NCBI RefSeq assembly: GCF_000377005.1
Contig: NZ_AQYB01000032.1
Span: forward strand, 62,001-126,000
Direction: 5' to 3'
DNA length: 64,000 nt
Origin: Streptococcus minor DSM 17118
Lineage (GTDB): Bacteria > Bacillota > Bacilli > Lactobacillales > Streptococcaceae
A program made the position numbers and the translations under genes. Positions 54,535 to 60,786 of the stretch are shown here, in pieces. Under the pieces are notes generated by a model, which was not told the DNA's origin, did not search any database, and was given only the letters and a program-made list of their open reading frames with translations. Within the stretch, counting starts at the first letter, position 1, and each line of letters starts with the position of its first letter.

Positions 54535-54895
54535 ACCAGAATTTGTAGCAGAAATTATTGAAGGGAGGAAGAAATTTGAGTATAGAAAGAAGGTTTTCAA
54601 ACGTTCAGATATTTCTTCAATAGTTGTTTATGCGACAAAGCCTTATGGTAAAGTTGTAGGAGAGTTTGAAATTGCAGAAATTATTGAAAAAAATTTAGAT
54701 ACATTATGGAATGAGACTCGAAAATTTTCTGGTATTTCGGAAGAGTTCTTTTATGATTATTTCAAAGATAGGGAAAGTGGATTTGCAATAAAGATAAAAA
54801 AGTTTATCGAATATGAAGAGCATTTGGAACTGTCTGAATTTGATTCAAGTATAAAAGTTGCTCCGCAATCGTTTTGTTACATAGGGAGATACTGA
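54512..54895 (+). CDS. ASCH-domain protein (cassette gene 2)
   Basis: A 127-residue ASCH-fold protein. The start MKALLSIKPEFVAEIIEGRK followed by KFEYRKKVF is the ASCH signature: the lysine and GxKxxEYRK stretch bind nucleotides or modified bases in related proteins. The end AVAPQSFCYIG-like strand closes the barrel. ATG 54512 overlaps gene 1. It is the second PUA-superfamily fold in three genes. The function is unknown; RNA or nucleotide binding is the family expectation. About 30% GC in the line 54541-54600, counted by eye. Confidence 0.85.
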   Translation: MKALLSIKPEFVAEIIEGRKKFEYRKKVFKRSDISSIVVYATKPYGKVVGEFEIAEIIEKNLDTLWNETRKFSGISEEFFYDYFKDRESGFAIKIKKFIEYEEHLELSEFDSSIKVAPQSFCYIGRY

Positions 54896-54896
54896 G

Positions 54897-55418
54897 TTGA
54901 GTTATATCTTATTAGTGGGGATTCATGGTGTTGGTAAGACGACACTATTGAATAAACTGAAGGAAAGTATCGATTTGACAGCTTTATCTATTAGTGATTT
55001 GATTAGGCAAGCTGGAAATGATATCAAAAGAGACGAGAAGTATACTAAAAATATCCAAAATAACCAATTCTTATGGAAAGAAAAATTAAAAGAGTATTCA
55101 TTTTTGAAAGATGAATTAGTGGTTCTTGATGGCCATTTTACTTTACTAGATAAAAATGGAGATATTGTTGAATTGCCGTTTGAAACATTTGATGGCATTG
55201 ATATTAGAAAAGTAGTCCTTAAGAGAGAGTTGCCATCTGTTATCAAAGATAGATTGGAAAATAGAGACAGAACTTTATGGAACATTGATCTTATAGATAA
55301 TTTTCAAGAAACTGAAACAAAAAGGGCTCAGCAATTCTCTGTGGAAAAGAATATTCCGCTATTAGAAATTAATGATGGAGTGCGGATTGAAGAGGTACTT
55401 GGATTCTTAAAACCATAA
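54897..55418 (+). CDS. P-loop nucleotide kinase-like protein (cassette gene 3)
   Basis: A 173-residue P-loop NTPase of the adenylate-kinase-like type. Walker A is GIHGVGKT at residues 8-15, a probable Walker B or catalytic Asp is in ELVVLDGHF, and the LID-like segment carries Arg residues (KDRLENRDRTLW). The start is TTG 54897 with GGGAGA upstream, one base after gene 2. The substrate may be a nucleotide or the product of the other two genes. AT-rich like its neighbours. Name not assignable. Confidence 0.82.
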   Translation: MSYILLVGIHGVGKTTLLNKLKESIDLTALSISDLIRQAGNDIKRDEKYTKNIQNNQFLWKEKLKEYSFLKDELVVLDGHFTLLDKNGDIVELPFETFDGIDIRKVVLKRELPSVIKDRLENRDRTLWNIDLIDNFQETETKRAQQFSVEKNIPLLEINDGVRIEEVLGFLKP

Positions 55419-55450
55419 GTTTTAATTTTCATGTCAGTTACTTGACATAA

Positions 55451-55783
55451 GAGGGGGCGATGGAGTTAGGTGAATCATCGGTTGATACTCTCATTCGCGA
55501 GTTTCGTGAGGAAACAGGTATTGAAGTTGATCCTATCCGCTTTTTGAATGTTTATACCAACTTTGAAGAAGTTTATCCGAATGGTGATGTTGTACAGACA
55601 GTGGTCATGCTCTATGAGATGGAAGCCACTGGTAATGTGGAAATAGGAGATTTTCATAATGAAGAAACCCTCCGACTGGGCTTTTTCTCAAAGGAAGAAA
55701 TCCAAGATTTGGAGACCCTCTCACCTAAGCACCGCCTTATGCTGGATGAATATTTCGCCAATAATTTTAAGATGGGGCACTAG
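55451..55783 (+). pseudogene. C-terminal half of a Nudix hydrolase gene
   Basis: In-frame from 55451 (no start needed if fused; ATG 55460 is available) the frame reads GAMELGESSVDTLIREFREETGIEV, the rest of a Nudix box, then the C-terminal strands to a stop at 55781-55783. Nudix box residues E, REF and EE are intact here. It has no upstream ribosome site of quality. With the half at 53270 it forms one split family member, but the two copies of the box start differ. Confidence 0.85.
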
Positions 55784-55790
55784 AAATCAG

Positions 55791-55817
55791 AAAAACTGGA
55801 TCAGTATCCAGTTTTTT
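55791..55817 (+). terminator. Terminator after the Nudix 3' half
   Basis: AAAAACTGGAT, CAGT loop, ATCCAGTTTTTT. Confidence 0.9.
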
Positions 55818-55836
55818 GTATGTTTATTCAGCTGAC

Positions 55837-55865
55837 TTGCTTTTTTTGGCAGACTAACGTATACT
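55837..55865 (+). promoter_or_regulatory. Promoter of the aminotransferase gene
   Basis: TTGCTT, a 17-base spacer, then TATACT. Confidence 0.75.
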
Positions 55866-55897
55866 GATTCAGATAAAAAGAAAGTGTGGAATGTATC

Positions 55898-57022
55898 ATG
55901 AGATTACCTCGTTTTGGTGTGGAGGAGTGGCTCAATGTCCATGAACAGTCAGCGAGCTATGACCTGGCCTCAGTCTCCATCCGGTCCATGGATTTGGATG
56001 AACTGTTTGAGCTGACACGGATAGATGGCTCAGCCTTTTTCAAAAAACTTCGTGAGGCAACTCTAAATTATGGCTGGATCGAGGGTTCGCCAGATTTTAA
56101 GGAGGCAGTGGCTAGTCTTTATGAGAGACAGGCAAGTGAAAATATTCTTCAGACCAATGGGGGTACGGGGGCTAATTTATTGGCACTCTATAGTCTGGTG
56201 GAGCCTGGGGACCATGTCATTTCCCTCTATCCTAGCTACCAGCAGCTCTATGATATTCCCAAGTCTTTCGGAGCAGAGGTGGATTTTTGGTCTATTAAAA
56301 AGGAGAATCAATGGCTACCAGACTTGGATGAACTGCGTCAGCTGATTCGCCCAGATACCAAACTCATTTGTATCAACAATGCCAATAATCCAACTGGGGC
56401 TGTGATGGACCGTGATTTTCTGCTGGAATTGGTAGACATTGCCCAGTCTGTCGGTGCCTATATCCTATCGGATGAAGTCTATAAGACTTTTGATGATAGC
56501 TTGGATGTACCTGCTATCTGCGACCTGTATGATAAGGGGATTTCAGTCAATTCTCTATCGAAAACCTATTCTCTGCCGGGAGTCCGGATTGGTTGGGTAG
56601 CAGCGAGTAGGGAGCTCTGTGAGGTTTTCCGAGATTACCGTGACTATACCTTGATTTGCGCGGGTGTCTTTGATGACATGGTAGCGACACTGGCTTTGCA
56701 ACATCATCACGCTATCTTGGAGCGCAATAAGCAGCTGGTTTTGACTAATCTCAAAATCCTTGAAGACTGGGTAGAAGAAGAACCGCTAGTTTCTCTGATT
56801 TCACCAGCAGTCACACCGACCTCCTTTATTCAGTTCCATTTGGATCAGGATATAGAGGATTTCTGCTTGTCTCTTTTGAAAGAAAAAGGTGTTCTATTAG
56901 TTCCAGGGAATCGTTTTGACCTTCCAGGTCATGCTCGTTTGGGCTATTGTTGCCAGACGGAGGTCTTGCAGAAGGGGCTCTACCTTCTATCTGATTTTTT
57001 GAAACAATACTCCTATTATTGA
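55898..57022 (+). CDS. PLP-dependent class I/II aminotransferase
   Basis: A 374-residue fold-type I aminotransferase. The PLP lysine is in VNSLSKTYSLPGVRIGW, the substrate-binding Asn in NNANNPTGAV, and the Asp-Tyr pair in LSDEVYKTF. The end (RLGYCCQTEVL) carries the carboxylate-binding Arg. Substrate unknown; aromatic or arginine-related relatives exist. ATG 55898 has no strong ribosome site. The next gene, an amino-acid-binding lipoprotein, may serve the same pathway. Confidence 0.88.
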   Translation: MRLPRFGVEEWLNVHEQSASYDLASVSIRSMDLDELFELTRIDGSAFFKKLREATLNYGWIEGSPDFKEAVASLYERQASENILQTNGGTGANLLALYSLVEPGDHVISLYPSYQQLYDIPKSFGAEVDFWSIKKENQWLPDLDELRQLIRPDTKLICINNANNPTGAVMDRDFLLELVDIAQSVGAYILSDEVYKTFDDSLDVPAICDLYDKGISVNSLSKTYSLPGVRIGWVAASRELCEVFRDYRDYTLICAGVFDDMVATLALQHHHAILERNKQLVLTNLKILEDWVEEEPLVSLISPAVTPTSFIQFHLDQDIEDFCLSLLKEKGVLLVPGNRFDLPGHARLGYCCQTEVLQKGLYLLSDFLKQYSYY

Positions 57023-57042
57023 ATTTTTATACAAAAAAATAA

Positions 57043-57071
57043 TTGACAAATGAATAAAAATAATATACAAT
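57043..57071 (+). promoter_or_regulatory. Promoter of the binding-protein gene
   Basis: TTGACA, a 17-base spacer, then TACAAT. The downstream flank runs into a hairpin that begins at 57074. Confidence 0.85.
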
Positions 57072-57073
57072 AG

Positions 57074-57102
57074 AGCCTGTTAGTTTATTGACAGGCTTTT
57101 AT
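57074..57102 (+). terminator. Hairpin at the binding-protein start site
   Basis: AGCCTGT (57074-57080) and ACAGGCT (57091-57097) followed by TTTTATT. The left arm spans the predicted start of transcription near 57078, so the hairpin probably ends the aminotransferase transcript rather than attenuating its own. Confidence 0.65.
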
Positions 57103-57126
57103 TATCTGAAAAATGAGGAGTTAGAG

Positions 57127-57945
57127 ATGAAAATAAAGAAAATTGTTTTGGGATTGGCGACTGCCTTTTCAGCACTGGCGCTAACTGCTTGTGGAGGGTC
57201 TGCAGGGAAAACAGATAGTTTAGCAGCCATTAAGGAAAAAGGAAAACTGGTAGTAGCGGTGAGTCCCGACTACGCTCCCTTTGAATTCCGAGCCTTGGTG
57301 GATGGCAAAGATACTGTTGTAGGTTCTGATATTGATTTGGCACAGGATATCGCTGATGAATTGGGTGTGGAGTTGGAATTGTCTACTATGAACTTTGACA
57401 ATGTCCTGTCTAGCGTCCAAAATGGTAAGGTAGATATCGCCATTTCGGGCCTTTCTTATACAGGAGACCGTGCCAAGGTATATGATTTTTCAGAAAGCTA
57501 CTACACGACTGAAAATGCTATCTTAGTTGCAGCGGATAAGGTCGACAACTATAAAACTTTAGATGATTTTTCTGGTAAAAGCATTGGTGTCTTAAAGGGT
57601 TCGATTGAAGAAGGTCTATCCAAGGAGCAACTCAAAGGTGCAAATATTGTCGCCCTACCAGTGATGGGAGATGCGATTGCACAATTGAAGTCTGGGCAAT
57701 TGGATGCGGTTGTTCTTGAAGCACCGGTTGGAGCTGGTTATATATCCCAAAATGCTGATATTGCTATGTCAGAGCTAGCCCTGACAGTTGCAGAAGGGGA
57801 TGCCAAAGTGGTTGCCATGCCAAAAGATAGTCCAGAGCTTAAAAAGGCGATTGATAAAGTTGTTGTCAAACTGGTTGAAGATGGTACTTACAAAGACTAC
57901 ATTTTAAAAGCAGCTGAATTAACAGGATCAGCTATTGAAGAATAA
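57127..57945 (+). CDS. Amino-acid ABC transporter substrate-binding lipoprotein
   Basis: A 272-residue family-3 solute-binding protein. A signal peptide and lipobox (LTACGG, Cys near 21) are followed by two alpha/beta lobes. Ligand motifs: SPDYAPFEFR, GSDIDLAQDIADELG and DIAISGLSYTGDR. Substrate is an amino acid, probably polar or basic, but not fixed. ATG 57127 after GAGGAG. No permease or ATPase gene is adjacent, so it is an orphan component. A hairpin terminator follows. Confidence 0.9.
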   Translation: MKIKKIVLGLATAFSALALTACGGSAGKTDSLAAIKEKGKLVVAVSPDYAPFEFRALVDGKDTVVGSDIDLAQDIADELGVELELSTMNFDNVLSSVQNGKVDIAISGLSYTGDRAKVYDFSESYYTTENAILVAADKVDNYKTLDDFSGKSIGVLKGSIEEGLSKEQLKGANIVALPVMGDAIAQLKSGQLDAVVLEAPVGAGYISQNADIAMSELALTVAEGDAKVVAMPKDSPELKKAIDKVVVKLVEDGTYKDYILKAAELTGSAIEE

Positions 57946-57966
57946 ACCATTGCTTGCAATGGATAT

Positions 57967-57996
57967 AAAAAGCTAGGCTTAGTCTGGCTTTTTTTG
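57967..57996 (+). terminator. Terminator after the binding-protein gene
   Basis: AAAAGCTAGGCT pairs with AGTCTGGCTTTT (G-U pairs included), then further Ts. A TATAAT at 57997 follows directly and may serve mutM. Confidence 0.7.
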
Positions 57997-58110
57997 TATA
58001 ATAAAGAATAGAAATGACGGTGCTTGGTTCTTAATTTGTGAAGATGGACCAGAGACTGTGTAGAATAGAACACTTATGCTATATAAAATGAACTAGAAAG
58101 GCAAGTCCAT

Positions 58111-58167
58111 ATGTGCACATCAAACATGCCTATGGCTTTGTATCTCGAATATGCCAGAATTACCTGA
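58111..58167 (+). other. Possible 18-codon upstream frame overlapping the mutM start
   Basis: ATG 58111 lies behind AAAGGCAAG and its frame ends at 58167, 14 bases inside mutM. The mutM start itself has no Shine-Dalgarno site. Coupled translation would explain this layout. Unproven. Confidence 0.3.
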
Positions 58168-58978
58168 AGTGGAGACGGTAAGGCGTGGTTTGGAGCGCTT
58201 GGTGGTAGGAAAAACCATCCAATCAGTTCAGGTGCGCGTACCTAAGATGATCAAGACAAATAGTGAAACTTTTGTGATGGATCTGTCTGGTCAAACGATT
58301 GAGGCGGTGCGCCGTCGAGGGAAATACTTGATTTTTGATTTGGGGCAAGAAATCTTGATTTCCCACCTGCGAATGGAGGGGAAGTACCTGCTCTTTTTGG
58401 ATGAGTTACCAGAGAACAAACATTTTCATTTTTTCTTTAGTCTGGATGATGGATCGACCTTGGTTTATCAGGATGTACGCAAGTTCGGTACCTTTGAACT
58501 CATTGCCAAATCAAAAGAAGCTGACTACTTTTTTTCCAAAAAAATCGGACCAGAGCCAACCAAGGAAGTATTTAAGTTGGCCCCTTTTGAGCGTGGTATT
58601 TTAGCTTCTAAAAAGTTTATCAAACCCCTACTTTTGGAGCAAAAGCTAGTAGCAGGTCTGGGGAATATCTACGTGGATGAGGTCCTTTGGGCAAGCAAGG
58701 TTCATCCTGAACGATTGGGCAATTCCCTCAAAAAGGCTGAAATAAAGCGACTGCATGATGAAACCATTCGTATCTTGCAGTTGGGCATTGAAAAGGGGGG
58801 CTCAACCATTCGCACCTATCGCAATGCCTTGGGGTTGGATGGGACCATGCAGGATTACTTGCAGGTCTATGGTCAGACTGGTCAGCCTTGTCCACGCTGT
58901 GGCAGGGCCATTCAAAAGATTCAAGTAGGAGGGCGGGGCAGTCATTTTTGCCCCAAGTGTCAAAAGAAGGGAAAATAA
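58151..58978 (+). CDS. mutM: Formamidopyrimidine-DNA glycosylase
   Basis: MutM (Fpg) removes 8-oxoguanine and formamidopyrimidines and nicks the abasic site. 275 residues: catalytic PELPEVETV at the N-terminus, conserved Lys near 57, H2TH helices, and a zinc finger (CPRCGRA ... CPKC) at the end. The ATG has no ribosome site; a short frame that overlaps it may couple translation. In other streptococci coaE follows directly; here an extra gene intervenes. Confidence 0.97.
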   Translation: MPELPEVETVRRGLERLVVGKTIQSVQVRVPKMIKTNSETFVMDLSGQTIEAVRRRGKYLIFDLGQEILISHLRMEGKYLLFLDELPENKHFHFFFSLDDGSTLVYQDVRKFGTFELIAKSKEADYFFSKKIGPEPTKEVFKLAPFERGILASKKFIKPLLLEQKLVAGLGNIYVDEVLWASKVHPERLGNSLKKAEIKRLHDETIRILQLGIEKGGSTIRTYRNALGLDGTMQDYLQVYGQTGQPCPRCGRAIQKIQVGGRGSHFCPKCQKKGK

Positions 58979-58980
58979 AA

Positions 58981-59436
58981 ATGGTTAATAAATCAGCATC
59001 TTTTAAGCTAACTACCTACTTTGATACTCCACCTGATAAGGTTAGTAAGTTGGTCAAAAACGTCGCCACCTTATACTTTGTATCAAGTCCACTTTTAATT
59101 TTCCGGCCAGTTAAAGGTCAGGAACTTTCACATCAATGGACCAATGGTACTTACTGGTTTCACTTATATTTGTTTGGCTTTATACCGCTTGGAAAACAAG
59201 CAATTGTAATTTCATTTCCGAAATCACCTGTTTTTCAGATACTTGATGATGGCCATAGTCAATTCATCAAGCAATGGAGACATATGATAACAATTAAAAA
59301 AGAAGGACAAGGCACCCTTTACGAAGACCAATTGCAGATTTCAGCGGGAGCTTTTACGTACTTAGTCATTGTCTTTGCCCAGCTTTTTTATAAGCATAGG
59401 CAGAGAAGATGGAAGAAACTGCTTGAATACAAATAG
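58981..59436 (+). CDS. SRPBCC-like hypothetical protein between mutM and coaE
   Basis: A 151-residue protein with features of the SRPBCC (START/polyketide cyclase) fold: an N-terminal strand with FDTPPDKVSKLVKN, a long antiparallel sheet (HQWTNGTYWFHLYLFGFIPLG) and a C-terminal helix (AGAFTYLVIVFAQLFYKHRQ). Such proteins bind lipids or hydrophobic ligands. The ATG follows GAAGGGAAAA two bases after the mutM stop. Base composition is AT-richer than its neighbours, and I do not recall it in pneumococcus, so it may be an insertion. Confidence 0.7.
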   Translation: MVNKSASFKLTTYFDTPPDKVSKLVKNVATLYFVSSPLLIFRPVKGQELSHQWTNGTYWFHLYLFGFIPLGKQAIVISFPKSPVFQILDDGHSQFIKQWRHMITIKKEGQGTLYEDQLQISAGAFTYLVIVFAQLFYKHRQRRWKKLLEYK

Positions 59437-59507
59437 TAGTGAAGAATGATGTGGCGGTTATTTAATAGAAAGAGAGGACAGTGCTTTATGTCCCGAATGA
59501 TAAAAAG

Positions 59508-60095
59508 ATGACAAAAATAATTGGAATTACAGGAGGCATTGCCTCTGGCAAATCAACGGTCGTTGAGGAAATTCGCCGTGCTGGCTATCAGGTCATTGAT
59601 GCAGATGAGATTGTTCATGACTTGCAGTCTAAGGGAGGCAAGCTCTATCAAGCTCTGCTCGGTTGGTTGGGTCCTGACATTCTAACGGCAGAGGGTCAAC
59701 TGGACCGACCTAAACTATCTCAATTGATTTTTTCTAGCCCTGAAAATCAAGCAAAATCAGCGAGTTTGCAAAATCATATCATCCGTCAGGCTTTGGCACA
59801 GGAAAGGGACAGCTTGTTAGAGAGGGCAGATGTGATATTCATGGATATTCCTCTCTTGGTGGAGCTGGATTACCTGGATTGGTTTGATCAGATATGGTTA
59901 GTGTATGTAGATGAGCATCAACAACTCCAGCGCTTGATGGAGAGAAATGGCTACAGCCAAGTTCAGGCCAAACAGCGGATTGCCACTCAAATGCCCTTGT
60001 CAGACAAGAAACAGTATGCTGACTTGCTATTGGATAATAATGGTAGTCCTGAGGATTTAAAAAAACAGGTACAGCTAGCCTTGAAAAATCTATAA
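59508..60095 (+). CDS. coaE: Dephospho-CoA kinase
   Basis: CoaE phosphorylates dephospho-CoA in the last step of coenzyme A synthesis. Walker A is GGIASGKST, the CoA-binding region DADEIVHDLQ and IPLLVELDY are typical. 195 residues from ATG 59508, near the family length. A GTG at 59481 with a better AGAGAGG site would add nine residues; which start is used is uncertain. Confidence 0.95.
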   Translation: MTKIIGITGGIASGKSTVVEEIRRAGYQVIDADEIVHDLQSKGGKLYQALLGWLGPDILTAEGQLDRPKLSQLIFSSPENQAKSASLQNHIIRQALAQERDSLLERADVIFMDIPLLVELDYLDWFDQIWLVYVDEHQQLQRLMERNGYSQVQAKQRIATQMPLSDKKQYADLLLDNNGSPEDLKKQVQLALKNL

Positions 60096-60100
60096 GAAAA

Positions 60101-60129
60101 GGAGAAAATGGCTGTTTTCTCCTCTTTTT
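60101..60129 (+). terminator. Terminator after coaE
   Basis: GGAGAAAA (60101-60108) and TTTTCTCC (60115-60122), then TCTTTTTG. Confidence 0.85.
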
Positions 60130-60179
60130 GTGATATACTATTCACAGATATGTAGAAATGAAGATGACTGTACCCTAGT

Positions 60180-60278
60180 ATGGTCGATTGGAAGCAATAT
60201 GAACGGGGTACCTATTCAGGTAACTTTTTGACTGTTACTAGCTGTTCTGCTTCATTATCGTGTTTATCAATCATATAA
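60180..60278 (+). pseudogene. Possible deletion scar of an MFS transporter (PmrA-like)
   Basis: A 32-codon frame between coaE and rpmG. Its start (WK...SGNFLT) resembles the N-terminus I remember for PmrA (WK...FGNFLT), and its end ([12 protein letters not shown]) resembles the last membrane segment of PmrA. In pneumococcus pmrA occupies this place. An internal deletion joining the two ends would give this sequence. Based on recall, not alignment. Confidence 0.4.
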
Positions 60279-60294
60279 AAGCAAAGGAAATCAT

Positions 60295-60444
60295 GTGAGA
60301 GTCAAAATCAATTTGCAGTGCTCCCAGTGTGGCAACAAAAATTATCTGACCAGCAAGAATAGTAAGACCCATCCTCAAAAGATAGAGGTTCTAAAATATT
60401 GTCCCAAGGAAAGAAAAGTAACCCTTCATCTTGAAACTAAATAG
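60295..60444 (+). CDS. rpmG: 50S ribosomal protein L33
   Basis: A 49-residue L33 protein starting at GTG 60295 after AAAGGAAA. The motif [20 protein letters not shown] contains the first zinc pair (CSQC); the second pair is reduced to one Cys (KYCPKERK). This makes it an intermediate between the zinc-binding and zinc-free forms of L33. Streptococci carry several L33 copies used under different zinc supply. It lies before secG, as I recall in pneumococcus. Confidence 0.93.
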   Translation: MRVKINLQCSQCGNKNYLTSKNSKTHPQKIEVLKYCPKERKVTLHLETK

Positions 60445-60459
60445 GTTTTATGGTATACT
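60431..60459 (+). promoter_or_regulatory. Promoter of secG
   Basis: TTGAAA within the end of rpmG, a 17-base spacer, then TATACT preceded by TGg. Confidence 0.8.
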
Positions 60460-60490
60460 ATTGTGAGTTATCAAAGAAAGTGAAAGAAAA

Positions 60491-60727
60491 ATGTATCAAA
60501 TTCTATTAACCACTCTATTAATCTTATCTGTTATTATTGTCGCTGTTATTTTCATGCAGCCAGCTAAAAATCAATCTAGCAACGTTTTCGATGCGGCAGG
60601 CTCAGGTGCCTTGTTCGAGCGAACAAAGGCTCGTGGATTCGAGGCTGTGATGCAACGTCTGACCGCTATCTTAGTCTTTGCATGGCTGGTCATCGCACTT
60701 GCCTTGGTTGTTATTTCAAGTAGATAA
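60491..60727 (+). CDS. secG: Preprotein translocase subunit SecG
   Basis: A 78-residue membrane protein with two segments (about 3-22 and 56-76), part of the SecYEG channel. The central loop (MQPAKNQSSNVFDAAGSGALFERTKARG, given in part) is the SecG signature. ATG 60491 follows AAAGTGAAAG. It has its own promoter and sits between rpmG and rnr, as in related genomes. Confidence 0.95.
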   Translation: MYQILLTTLLILSVIIVAVIFMQPAKNQSSNVFDAAGSGALFERTKARGFEAVMQRLTAILVFAWLVIALALVVISSR

Positions 60728-60742
60728 AGTAGATAAAATAGT

Positions 60743-60772
60743 GGGCTGGGACTTGTTCTTGGCTCTTTTTTA
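60743..60772 (+). terminator. Hairpin with T run between secG and rnr
   Basis: GGGCTGGGA pairs with TCTTGGCTC using several G-U pairs, followed by TTTTTT. Read-through into rnr is likely because no other promoter is visible. Confidence 0.55.
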
Positions 60773-60786
60773 TAGTAAAGGAAACA

